Source of the DNA: Promethearchaeota archaeon
GTDB lineage: Archaea; Asgardarchaeota; Lokiarchaeia; Sigynarchaeales; SOKP01
Length of the DNA stretch: 23,409 nt
Reading direction: 5' to 3'
Assembly (NCBI GenBank): GCA_016839905.1
Contig: JAEOTJ010000295.1
Location: 1-23,409 of the forward strand
Below, piece after piece: positions 15,231 to 23,301 of the stretch. Numbering within the stretch: position 1 is the stretch's first letter; the number at the start of each line of letters is the position of its first letter. The notes under the pieces are model-generated. The model was not told the DNA's origin, did no database searches, and saw only the letters and a list, made by a program, of their open reading frames with translations. The position numbers and the translations under genes were made by a program.

Positions 15231-16514
15231 ATGCCAGTTTTAAAAACGGATTATTTTATCGGAGAAGCATTAATAGGTGAAGGAAATAACTTAGCTCATT
15301 TAGATGTTATTGTTGGATCAAAGAATGGACCCGTTGGAGTATCTTTTGCAAATGCCTTAAGTTCTCCAAGTGTGGGCCACGGTGGATTGCTAGCCGTTAT
15401 CCGTCCTAATTTACCTCCCAAACCATATACATTAATCATTCCAAAAGTCACGGTTTCCAATTTAGACGATGCTAGTAAAATCTTTGGTCCTGCTCAAGCT
15501 GCTGTAGCTAAAGGCATAGCAGATGCGGTTGAAGAGGGGCTTATACCAATGAATAAATTAGATGAATGGCTCATAATCGTCAGTGTTTTTATTCATCCAG
15601 AAGCCACCGATTTCCGGAAGATCTACCAGTATAATTATGGAGCGGTAAAACTAGCTTTAAAAAGAGCATTAAAGGGATATCCTCCGATTGAGAAGATATT
15701 TTACGATAAAGATAGAGCAAGACACCCAGTTGCAGGTCTTAGAGTTCCAAGACTCTGGCGCCCTCCTTATATACAAGTGGCATTAGACCATCCTGCTCTA
15801 GAAAAACAAATTAAAGTTGTCCAGCAATTACCTAAAAGTGACAGGATTATATTAGAGGTTGGAACTCCCTTCTTAAAAAAATATGGAGTAGATTCAATTA
15901 AAAAGATACGAGAAGCCGCAAAAGATATTTTCTTAGTTGCCGATTTAAAGACTTTGGATGTCGGAAAATTAGAAGTTGATTTTGCATTTGACGCTACAGC
16001 AGATGCAGTTGTCGCTTCCGGATTGGCCTCGTCAAAATCAATTGATAAATTCCTACTGGAAGCCCAAAGATTAGGCATATATGGTTTTGTCGACACAATG
16101 GAAGTTGTGGATCCGATCGAGAAATTACAATCCCTAAAACAGATACCTGATGTAGTGATTCTTCACAGAGCCATCGATGTCGAGCAAGGTGGTGGTGACA
16201 CTGACGAAGCTCAACGAAAAAAATGGGCATATATTCCTAAGATTAAAGAATTATACTCAGATAAAAAAAAGGCTTCAGGAAGAGATCGCGTATTGGTTGC
16301 AGTTGCTGGAGGAATTGAACCTCGTACTGCGAAATATGCCCTTGAAATGGGAGCTGACATAATAATCGTTGGCAGGTTTATCGCTTCCGCAAAAGATATC
16401 AAAAATGCGATGAGAAGGATACTAAATGTTTTACCTGGTTATTCTGATATTGATCTAAAGAGGATCCACAGTGAAGATGATGATAACGCAGTTAAAAAAG
16501 CAGGCTGGGATTAG
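15231..16514 (+). CDS. fae-hps: Bifunctional formaldehyde-activating enzyme / hexulose-6-phosphate synthase
   Basis: An archaeal fusion of Fae and Hps, 427 residues. Residues 1 to ~165 are Fae, which condenses formaldehyde with tetrahydromethanopterin; the family's catalytic histidine is H23 in GEGNNLAHLD, and PKVTVSNLDDASKIFGPAQAA is diagnostic. Residues ~175-390 are the Hps TIM barrel, with VALD (D186), LEVGTP, the DLKTLD motif, HRAID and a C-terminal VAGGIEP plus IIVGRFI phosphate site. A ~30-residue tail follows. In archaea without the oxidative pentose phosphate pathway, Hps runs in reverse to make ribulose 5-phosphate, and Fae captures the released formaldehyde. The separate 6-phospho-3-hexuloisomerase is not in this window. 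The gene is monocistronic and converges on the 16655 gene. Confidence 0.95.
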   Translation: MPVLKTDYFIGEALIGEGNNLAHLDVIVGSKNGPVGVSFANALSSPSVGHGGLLAVIRPNLPPKPYTLIIPKVTVSNLDDASKIFGPAQAAVAKGIADAVEEGLIPMNKLDEWLIIVSVFIHPEATDFRKIYQYNYGAVKLALKRALKGYPPIEKIFYDKDRARHPVAGLRVPRLWRPPYIQVALDHPALEKQIKVVQQLPKSDRIILEVGTPFLKKYGVDSIKKIREAAKDIFLVADLKTLDVGKLEVDFAFDATADAVVASGLASSKSIDKFLLEAQRLGIYGFVDTMEVVDPIEKLQSLKQIPDVVILHRAIDVEQGGGDTDEAQRKKWAYIPKIKELYSDKKKASGRDRVLVAVAGGIEPRTAKYALEMGADIIIVGRFIASAKDIKNAMRRILNVLPGYSDIDLKRIHSEDDDNAVKKAGWD

Positions 16515-16573
16515 GGATTCTATAATATCCTTAATTTCCTGAAAGCATTAAATCATAACTTCCTAGTGCTTAA

Positions 16574-16605
16574 TTTTTCTATATTTTTATTATTTTATTC
16601 TTTTT
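16574..16605 (+). terminator. T-rich terminator after fae-hps
   Basis: Four separate runs of four to five T residues lie within 32 bases, 60-90 bases past the fae-hps stop, without a hairpin. This fits archaeal oligo-U termination. Confidence 0.5.
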
Positions 16606-16623
16606 ATAAAAATTGGATATAGG

Positions 16624-16649
16624 AAAAAAAAGTTATAAGAAAAAAAAAA
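16624..16649 (-). terminator. T-run terminator of the coiled-coil TrmB-like gene
   Basis: On the minus strand, two T-runs (10 bases at 16640-16649 and 8 bases at 16624-16631) lie immediately past the stop. Together with the plus-strand run at 16574-16605 they separate the two convergent genes. Confidence 0.5.
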
Positions 16650-16654
16650 GTATA

Positions 16655-19285
16655 TTATTGTATTGGACGACTATTTGAAAGGAACATTGGACCTATAACT
16701 GAAGAGTAAAGCCTTGCGTATTCTTCTTGATTAGAGATGACGGCAACCATTTGGGATTCATCTTTAGTAGATGGGCAGAGTATTGTCTCCTCGGCATCTC
16801 TCGTGCAAGCATAAAACTCGGTTTGTGTAGTTAAATTTCTGAATTTAACATTTCCAAGTTCTTTCATTTTTTGAATGATAGATCCATACTGAGACATATC
16901 CCAATTCGCGGTGAGCATGAATCTCGCTGCTTTCTTTTGATAGGCATGCTGAGAGCAAATACTCAAGATCTCAGGAATAACTACGGGAGTTACTATGATA
17001 ATTGATGATTTAACACGATAAATGGCATCTTTAATGGCATTAATTAATGCTGCCCGTCCTATAGTATGCCATGTTGTTATTTTAGCAATATCAGGGATGT
17101 TTTTAGCTGCTTCATGAATGTCAGTTAAGCTTCCCTCATTAGTTTCTGCTGTTTCCGTAGCATCATCAATAGAATTCATTAAAGACAATGTAAAATCTGC
17201 AACAGAATCTTTAACACTTTGGATGTTTTCTTTAGTGGTGTTATTTAAGCTATTTTGTAAGGTCTTTGCATTCTCTTTATATTTAACTTTATGATCTTCT
17301 AGCATGTTAGCTAAATTCTGGTTCATATCTGCTGATTCTTGATTCCATAATTGTATTTCGGCATCAATTTTTTCAGAAGTATTAGCTTTAGATTTATTGA
17401 AATCTTCTCTAGTTTTTCTCAATAACTCGTCATATATTTGCCTTTGGTTTGTTTTAATATTAACAACATCGGTTGCAAAAGTATTTGAGTGTGTGATGTT
17501 TTTATTTTTACTTTTTTCTAAGAAGTCATTTATATTATTATTTTGATTTTGAATTTCCGTTGATGCATCTCTTTTACCTCCATTGAACTGGTTTTCAATA
17601 TCTTTCACCCAATTTTCATTTTTTCTTTTAATATTTGCATCCAACTCGGTATAATGTCTTAATGATTCTTCCGTATGCCTGTTAATAGCATTACCATATT
17701 GTGCATGATGTTGCTGCAAGGAATTTTCTAAGGAGTCTTTTAATTTTATTGATGTATCATCACAGTCCTTAATTCCCCCTTGTAAAGTGCCATCAATTTC
17801 ACCAGCCATATCAGATGCTAGAGTTTCTAATTGTGCATTAATTGTTTCTTGAGCTTTATTATCAAGGTCGCCTGATTCGCTCGCAAGTATATTAGTTTCA
17901 TTAATCATGACATTTTCAATTTCGCCTTTTAATTCACTCGTAGTTACTTGTGTGTCTGAAATGTATGTATTACAAGAATAGTTCCAATCATCCTCAAAAG
18001 TCCTTGAAATGGATGCGACATCATTTTCAACTTGCGCCCACCTTGCTTTATATTTCTTTTTCTTTGCACCAGTAAAGAATAGACCTTGTTTAGCCATATC
18101 TTCAGAAAAGTCACCGAACCTATTCGTGCTATCAAGATAATTTCTAAGCATTGTAATGGCGGCATTCTTAAAAGAATTTACTTGATCTATTAAAATTTGG
18201 TGCCTATTATCAACTCTTGCTTTTAAATCGTTTTGGAGATTATCTGTAGTAATTTTAACGTGAGATAAATGTTCATTCAATAAATTTGAAATTCTTTGTT
18301 TTAATTCGATGATTACCTTATCCATGCGTTCCAAGTATTTTTCCAGGATCTGTTCCATTTTAGGTTTTAACTCGTTAGCAACATTTTTATGTCTATCCAC
18401 ATGACCATCTAGATCCTTTTTTAATTCTATTTCTAAATCATTTACACGCTTACTAAAGTCCTCAAGTAAATCTGCGATTATTTTATTAAGAGTTTCTTTA
18501 GCGGTATTTATTCCACTTTCATTATCACTAACGAAGGAGTCTGAAATGCTATTTAGGTCTGAAAATAAAGTATCCATTATTGTATGAATCTTAGATTCTT
18601 GTTCATTTGACGAATTAATTTGAGCTGTAGTGATATCTGTTAATTCTTTATTTAATGCTTCATTATCAGCAGTGAATTTATTTGAATTTGCATCCCATAC
18701 ATCATCAGAATCTTTATCATTTTTATTTACATCTTGAGTTAATCTTGAATAATCGTCTTCAATTGTAGAATGCAAATTTTGTTCTAATGTTTTAGAAGTA
18801 TCTGTAAATCGTGTCCTAGCATTTTCAATTCTTTCTTTTTTAGCCAAATTTTTAGCATCAGAATCTTCAAAAAAAGCTTGAATTTGTGCATCTACAGCAT
18901 TATCTACTTCATTAGTACTCTTATCTTGGATTCCTTCAAGTCTCTCAAACTGTTTAGATTGATCTCCAAGACATTTATCTTTGATATCGGCAAGCTCACC
19001 CCTAAAACCTTCAGATTGGGTAGTAAATAACTCAAAATATGGTTCAAGGGGAATATAACGATCTATTAAGCCCCCTACTTTTTTAACAAAACCTTTTTCT
19101 TCTAACATGTTTGTAATTTCTGTTACTCTTGCCAAGTCCATCTCTTCATTATCTTCGGATATATGCATCCAGACTTCCGAAATAGTTGCTCTAGGAACCC
19201 TTAAATATCCTAAATATACATTTATATCATCCTCAGTAAAACCATATCTAGTAAAAATTTCCTTGGTAAATTCTTTTAACGACAT
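16655..19285 (-). CDS. Giant TrmB-like protein: winged helix, ~640-residue coiled coil, TrmB C-terminal domain
   Basis: An 876-residue protein in three parts. Residues 1 to ~80 look like a TrmB-type winged helix: YGFTEDDINVYLGYLRVPRA, a recognition-helix region, then LEEKGFVKKVGGLIDRYIPL as wing. Residues ~95-730 are long charged helices rich in Lys, Glu, Asp, Asn and Gln, with few prolines, expected to form coiled coil. Near the middle (~385-435) a Gly/aromatic segment with the basic AKKKKYKARW breaks the pattern. Residues ~735-876 resemble the TrmB/phospholipase-D-like C-domain: W739, DAIYRVKSSIIIVTPVV, CTRDAEETILCP and a VIGPMFLSNSRPI end. No signal or membrane segment is seen. A GGAG site sits 8 bases before the ATG. 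Normal TrmB proteins are about 250-350 residues, so the insert is extraordinary. A role as regulator or DNA organiser is inference. Confidence 0.8.
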   Translation of the reverse strand: MSLKEFTKEIFTRYGFTEDDINVYLGYLRVPRATISEVWMHISEDNEEMDLARVTEITNMLEEKGFVKKVGGLIDRYIPLEPYFELFTTQSEGFRGELADIKDKCLGDQSKQFERLEGIQDKSTNEVDNAVDAQIQAFFEDSDAKNLAKKERIENARTRFTDTSKTLEQNLHSTIEDDYSRLTQDVNKNDKDSDDVWDANSNKFTADNEALNKELTDITTAQINSSNEQESKIHTIMDTLFSDLNSISDSFVSDNESGINTAKETLNKIIADLLEDFSKRVNDLEIELKKDLDGHVDRHKNVANELKPKMEQILEKYLERMDKVIIELKQRISNLLNEHLSHVKITTDNLQNDLKARVDNRHQILIDQVNSFKNAAITMLRNYLDSTNRFGDFSEDMAKQGLFFTGAKKKKYKARWAQVENDVASISRTFEDDWNYSCNTYISDTQVTTSELKGEIENVMINETNILASESGDLDNKAQETINAQLETLASDMAGEIDGTLQGGIKDCDDTSIKLKDSLENSLQQHHAQYGNAINRHTEESLRHYTELDANIKRKNENWVKDIENQFNGGKRDASTEIQNQNNNINDFLEKSKNKNITHSNTFATDVVNIKTNQRQIYDELLRKTREDFNKSKANTSEKIDAEIQLWNQESADMNQNLANMLEDHKVKYKENAKTLQNSLNNTTKENIQSVKDSVADFTLSLMNSIDDATETAETNEGSLTDIHEAAKNIPDIAKITTWHTIGRAALINAIKDAIYRVKSSIIIVTPVVIPEILSICSQHAYQKKAARFMLTANWDMSQYGSIIQKMKELGNVKFRNLTTQTEFYACTRDAEETILCPSTKDESQMVAVISNQEEYARLYSSVIGPMFLSNSRPIQ

Positions 19286-19536
19286 TAATATTTCTCCATA
19301 ATTTGCTTAATTACGTTTCGAGATTTAAACCTAAATTTAAATAAAATACTAATTAAATCAATTTTATTATGAGGTTATTATTATTAATTTAGTTTGATAA
19401 TATTTAATAATGTTTTCATAATGTTATTTATGCTTTTTAACCTTATTTAAACCAAAAATAAATAATCCTCTTCATGATTACAGCAATATTAATCGTTAAA
19501 AAATAAAGAAGTTATATTTTAAAAAATGTAAAATTT

Positions 19537-20187
19537 TTACTTGTTTTTGTTAGTGAAGTATTCTGAATCAAGATTTGGATAAATTTTCTTTTTCCTTCCA
19601 TCTTTTTTCTTATAAACTAGTCCTAAATCAACTAATTTTTTCACATGGTATAGGATTGTTTTATGATCTACTTCAAATTTTTTAGTTATTAAATTATTCC
19701 AAACTCCAGGTTCATTTTCAATCGTTTCTAAAATTTGGAGTGTTAGCTTGCTCTTTTTTAGCTTTAAATCAAGATTGGAGATAGGATTTTTTTGATAGAA
19801 TGGAAAATAGGCAAGAAAATTTCCCACCCGCTTTTTGCCAATAACTTTATAAGTTATTAGAATATCCAAGTGCCAAACTAGATTGCCTGCAGCGATCTCA
19901 GTTTTACGTAATAAATCATTAAAATGAATTCCGGGTTCTTCAAGTACCAAATCAATTATTTTACCACGATTCTCGTTTTCTAAAACTTCATCTAATGTTA
20001 AACGGTGAGCTCCCTTACTAAAATTAGATACTCTTTGTTTTAAATATCTTATATATTCGGCTTTTGAAATTGCTAACATTAAAATTACTAATGAGATAAT
20101 AATACTTAGTAGGATACCCCCCCAAAGATATAGCCAATTCCAAGCTAAATCAATATTCATCATATCATGCTGGCTAGACCAATACAT
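19537..20187 (-). CDS. Membrane-anchored tandem winged-helix regulator
   Basis: A 216-residue protein with one N-terminal membrane helix (about residues 16-40, WNWLYLWGGILLSIIISL onward) followed by a basic stretch and two winged-helix domains. The first (about 72-130) has RGKIIDLVLEEPGIHFNDLLRKT and LVWHLDILITYKVIGKKRVG. The second (about 145-210) has LQILETIENEPGVW, TILYHVKKLVDLGLVYKKKD and a short wing. This ArsR/MarR-like pair on a membrane anchor is a known archaeal layout for one-component regulators. The signal sensed is unknown, as only about 15 residues lie outside the membrane. Starts at Met9 or Met10 are also possible. The gene is downstream of no partner and has divergent neighbours at 20475. 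Confidence 0.8.
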   Translation of the reverse strand: MYWSSQHDMMNIDLAWNWLYLWGGILLSIIISLVILMLAISKAEYIRYLKQRVSNFSKGAHRLTLDEVLENENRGKIIDLVLEEPGIHFNDLLRKTEIAAGNLVWHLDILITYKVIGKKRVGNFLAYFPFYQKNPISNLDLKLKKSKLTLQILETIENEPGVWNNLITKKFEVDHKTILYHVKKLVDLGLVYKKKDGRKKKIYPNLDSEYFTNKNK

Positions 20188-20474
20188 TTTTTTAAGATCA
20201 TCTACTTTTTATTAATTAAATTTTAATTGAAATAAAATGGATATAGTTCCAATAAATATAATATTGCTAATAATTCTTAAATTAAAATCCTTTAATATAT
20301 TGCTTTTTTATTGTTAAAAAATTAATCTTGTAATAATAATGAATAGTTTTATTAAAAAACATTTGGTAATATTTTTCCCCATTAAAAAATTTTTAATTTA
20401 AAGACTTGCCAAGATTGAGTTATTTTGTAATTTGCATTAATTATATTTATTTTAAATTCTATTTTAGATTGAGC
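20188..20474. other. Divergent AT-rich promoter region
   Basis: The gap between the minus-strand regulator and the plus-strand small protein gene holds no credible frame. It is almost wholly A/T, with several possible TATA sequences; none can be singled out. A TTG at 20406 opens the downstream frame, but the 23 residues it adds look like translated leader. Confidence 0.5.
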
Positions 20475-20789
20475 ATGAAGAAAAAAAATGATGATGATTA
20501 TCATATAAGAGTTCAAAAATTTGAAATTGATGGTAAGGATATGACTGGTGATGTCATTAACAAAAGATTAAAAGAATTGGAAATCGCTGCGGATGAAATA
20601 ATTCATTTTACATTATGGCGTTGGGAACATTCTCCTGAAGAAAAAGACAAGATTTTTAAGGAAACCGAGGATTATCTTGTACAAACAATTGGTCAAGGAT
20701 CTATTGGTCCTGCCACAGCTGCTGCAGGACCATTATTAGAAAAAAAAATTAATGAACTTCATGATTTATATAAAAAAAACTATTATTAA
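20475..20789 (+). CDS. Small uncharacterised protein (104 aa)
   Basis: A soluble, highly charged protein of no family I recognise. From the ATG chosen it begins MKKKNDDDYHIRVQKFEIDG, has a central helical part (DVINKRLKELEIAADEIIHF, followed by TLWRWEHSPEEKD), and a GQGSIGPATAAAGPLLEKK segment before a final helix ending in tyrosines. The conserved-looking W-R-W-E and G-rich parts make it a more likely real gene than a chance frame. The frame extends upstream to a TTG at 20406, but that extension is hydrophobic and AT-driven; the ATG is preferred. The nitroreductase gene follows after about 23 bases and is probably cotranscribed. Confidence 0.65.
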   Translation: MKKKNDDDYHIRVQKFEIDGKDMTGDVINKRLKELEIAADEIIHFTLWRWEHSPEEKDKIFKETEDYLVQTIGQGSIGPATAAAGPLLEKKINELHDLYKKNYY

Positions 20790-20812
20790 TTCAAATATTG
20801 AGGAGTATTTAT

Positions 20813-21319
20813 GTGATTGAACCGGAAAAAATGTTAAATTTTCTAAAAGAAAGAAGGAGCATTAGGGCTTTTCAAGAGAGGATGATCTCTGATGAGGAAA
20901 TTAAAATGATTTTAGAGGCAGGCAGGTGGGCTCCTTCAGCTTCCAATAGACAGGCTTGGAAATTTATAGTAGTTAAAAATAAGGAGAAAATAAATGAGTT
21001 ATCTAAGATTGCCAGGTATGGTAAGTTTGTTAATGAAGCTCCCGTATTAATTGCGATCGTAGGAGATATGAAGAAAAATCCAAGATGGTATGTTCAGGAC
21101 ACATCTTTGGCATCAATGAATATGATGTTAATGGCGTGGTCGCTAAATATAGGCACGTGTTGGATTGGCACGATGGATAGGGAAAAAGCAAAAATGAAAT
21201 TAGAGCTTGATAAGAAAGATTTTCTTTTAACAATATTACCATTAGGTTATATAAAAGGAGATATACCAAAACCTCCCTCAAGAAAAAAAAATAATGAAAT
21301 TATTAGTGAAATTAAATAA
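20813..21319 (+). CDS. Nitroreductase-family FMN oxidoreductase
   Basis: A compact flavoprotein of the nitroreductase superfamily, 168 residues from the start chosen. Family elements are the KERRSIRAF motif for FMN phosphate binding, the GRWAPSASNRQAWKFIVV segment, APVLIAIVGD, the helix with ASMNMMLMAWSLNIGTCWIG, and the ILPLGY near the end. Members dimerise and use NAD(P)H to reduce quinones, nitro compounds or other acceptors; the substrate here is unknown. The frame is open from a TTG at 20798. I choose GTG at 20813 because a GAGGAG ribosome-binding sequence (20799-20804) lies 8 bases before it. Confidence 0.85.
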   Translation: MIEPEKMLNFLKERRSIRAFQERMISDEEIKMILEAGRWAPSASNRQAWKFIVVKNKEKINELSKIARYGKFVNEAPVLIAIVGDMKKNPRWYVQDTSLASMNMMLMAWSLNIGTCWIGTMDREKAKMKLELDKKDFLLTILPLGYIKGDIPKPPSRKKNNEIISEIK

Positions 21320-21328
21320 TAATAAATA

Positions 21329-21339
21329 TTTTTTTTTTT
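21329..21339 (+). terminator. T-run terminator after the nitroreductase gene
   Basis: Eleven consecutive T residues start 10 bases past the nitroreductase stop, a good archaeal oligo-U terminator. They suggest that the downstream dehydrogenase gene is transcribed separately. Confidence 0.55.
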
Positions 21340-21417
21340 ACATCAAGCTATAATGTCTATGCTTAATTTTAATTATATATAAAATTATTATTGAAATAAC
21401 TCAACAAATTAAGAAAA

Positions 21418-22305
21418 ATGAAAGAATTTAAGGATAAAGTTGCTGTAATAACTGGTGCTGTGAGTGGAATTGGTAAAGCTTTAGCCGAAAAAGCAGCGCA
21501 AGAAGGCATGAAAGTTGTTTTAGCTGATATTGAAGATAAAGCTATAAAAAGAACTATTAGAAAATTCAAAAAACTCAATTCTGAGGTCCTAGCAGTTAAA
21601 ACTGATGTCTCGAAAAGAGAAGATATAGAAAATCTCGCTAAAAAAACCTTAGATACTTACGGGAAAGTCGATCTTCTCATAAATAATGCAGGTGTGGCAG
21701 TTCCGGGAGTTCTTCAAAAATTAACTCCGGAGGATTGGGAATGGATTTTAGGAGTGAATGTTTGGGGAGTCATTAATGGAATTCAAGTCTTTTTGCCAAT
21801 AATGGATAAACAAGATGAAGAATCAAGGATAATTAATACAGCATCTATAAGTGGAATATTACCCGGAAGACCTGGAAATGCTCCCTACAGCGCAACAAAA
21901 TCTGCTATAGTTGCTATAACTGAATCTCTTTATCATGAATTAAAGTTCTTAGATTCAAAAGTAAAAGTATCATTATTATGTCCTTCATTCGTGAAAACAA
22001 GGATAATAAATTCAGGTCGTAATCGACCAGAGAATTTAAAAAATGAGACCGAATTAACTGCCGATGGAATAATGAACATGATTCCTAATCCAATCTTTAA
22101 AGAAGCCGCAACTAGTTATCTTAAGGATTTAGCAAGTGGAATGCCTCCTGAGAAAGTTGCTGATGATGTCTTTGAAGGCATTAAAGAAGATAAATTTTAT
22201 ATTATTACAGGTTCTAAAGTGGACTTTAAATATTATTTTAATGTTAGAGCTGATGATATCTTTAGGGATGGAATGCCTACATTCATTGATTTACAAAAAA
22301 AGTAA
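21418..22305 (+). CDS. Short-chain dehydrogenase/reductase (SDR)
   Basis: A classical SDR, 295 residues with an extended C-terminus. The cofactor loop TGAVSGIG is at residues 12-19, and the acidic residue after strand 2 (LADIED) suggests NAD rather than NADP, though this is not decisive. The NNAG motif is at 89-92, and the catalytic set is S143 in NTASISG plus Y157-x3-K161 in YSATK. The usual family core is about 250 residues; the additional part near 195-250 probably forms the substrate lid. Substrates of close relatives are diverse alcohols or ketones, so no specific reaction can be assigned. The gene stands alone and converges on the metallo-beta-lactamase-fold gene. Confidence 0.9.
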   Translation: MKEFKDKVAVITGAVSGIGKALAEKAAQEGMKVVLADIEDKAIKRTIRKFKKLNSEVLAVKTDVSKREDIENLAKKTLDTYGKVDLLINNAGVAVPGVLQKLTPEDWEWILGVNVWGVINGIQVFLPIMDKQDEESRIINTASISGILPGRPGNAPYSATKSAIVAITESLYHELKFLDSKVKVSLLCPSFVKTRIINSGRNRPENLKNETELTADGIMNMIPNPIFKEAATSYLKDLASGMPPEKVADDVFEGIKEDKFYIITGSKVDFKYYFNVRADDIFRDGMPTFIDLQKK

Positions 22306-22330
22306 TTATAATTTATGAGTTTAGGAAATA

Positions 22331-22342
22331 TACACCGGTGTA
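22331..22342. repeat. Perfect 12-base palindrome between convergent genes
   Basis: TACACCGGTGTA reads the same on both strands with no spacer. It lies in the 84-base gap between the SDR and metallo-beta-lactamase-fold genes and contrasts with the AT-rich surroundings. Without a loop it cannot make a stable hairpin of the usual type, so a dimeric-protein binding site is more plausible than a terminator. Confidence 0.45.
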
Positions 22343-22389
22343 AAAAGAGGGGTATATGGCCATTGGACGAAGAGAGATAGATTACTTGA

Positions 22390-23301
22390 TCATAATAAAA
22401 CAAAACCTTCTTCTTTTGGAGTAATTATTTTTTTTTTTATAAATTTATCAAAATGAAGTTGAATCATCATTTTCTCGGCAAAAATCTCATAGATTTTAAA
22501 CATCCCGTATTTTCTATAAATAAGATTTTTTCTCATTAGATCCGAAGCAGATTTTGGTTTAGATTCCGATAAATTTGATAAAATCCTCTCATCACGCTTA
22601 AAAATGACTTCTAAATAATTATTAACCTTTTCTTGAATATTTTTTTTCCCTAAAATTATCCCTTTATGACTTGTTATGGCAATTTCAATATCCAGCTGCT
22701 TCATTTTATTGATGGATTCTTCAAAATCCATTACATTTGAATCAGATGCTCCATACCAGGGTCCAAAACTCGAGAGATCTATATCAGAAAAAAATCCAAT
22801 TTTTGAATTTAATTCATAAAAACAGCAATGACCTTTTGTATGTCCTGGAGTATGAATAACTTTTAATTGAAAATCTCTACCAATATTTATTATCTCATTG
22901 TTTTCTATCGTTCCTTTAATTTTAGTGTTTGTTAATCTATATCCTTCTAGAAATATTGTAAGTTCCTCAACTAAATCAGGCTCTTCTAAATAACCATAAT
23001 AGGAATATATATTAGTTATATCTTCAATAACGTGCTTATCTTTTAAATGACAATAATAGTTAGCATCTGGTAATAATCTATTTCCGTGAATGTGATCTTC
23101 ATGCCAGTGAGATAATAATACATTATTTATTGAAAACTGTTTCTTTAATTTTCTCATCAAATTACTTGAGATTCCCGTGTCAATTATATAATCTCCAATA
23201 AAAAAAGAATTTGCATATGGATAACGCCCGTTAGATCGCCCCTCTATGAAAAAAACATCCTTTTGCTCATCTAATAATGGCTTAATAAAACTTCCCATCA
23301 T
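22390..23301 (-). CDS. Metallo-beta-lactamase-fold hydrolase
   Basis: A 303-residue MBL-fold protein. The zinc-binding HxHxDH motif is H65-W-H67-E-D69-H70 (SHWHEDHIHGN). It is followed by the third-site His in HTPGHTKGH, the bridging Asp in FFSDIDL and the last His in ITSHKG, so a two-metal site is complete. The first ~35 residues (FFIEGRSNGRYPYANSFF) and a C-terminal winged-helix-like stretch (~240-300, SASDLMRKNLI onward) frame the core. Family members hydrolyse thioesters, phosphodiesters or lactones; which applies here is not visible. The two start Met codons at 23301 and 23298 are equivalent. It converges on the SDR gene. Confidence 0.9.
   Translation of the reverse strand: MMGSFIKPLLDEQKDVFFIEGRSNGRYPYANSFFIGDYIIDTGISSNLMRKLKKQFSINNVLLSHWHEDHIHGNRLLPDANYYCHLKDKHVIEDITNIYSYYGYLEEPDLVEELTIFLEGYRLTNTKIKGTIENNEIINIGRDFQLKVIHTPGHTKGHCCFYELNSKIGFFSDIDLSSFGPWYGASDSNVMDFEESINKMKQLDIEIAITSHKGIILGKKNIQEKVNNYLEVIFKRDERILSNLSESKPKSASDLMRKNLIYRKYGMFKIYEIFAEKMMIQLHFDKFIKKKIITPKEEGFVLL

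Noticed and set aside
15767..16402. Several short frames on both strands inside fae-hps.
   Set aside because: All are within the clearly assigned Fae-Hps gene and lack any family features.
17944..18165. A second minus-strand frame within the coiled-coil gene.
   Set aside because: Out of frame inside a long continuous gene with a well-defined start and end; no sign of a frameshift.
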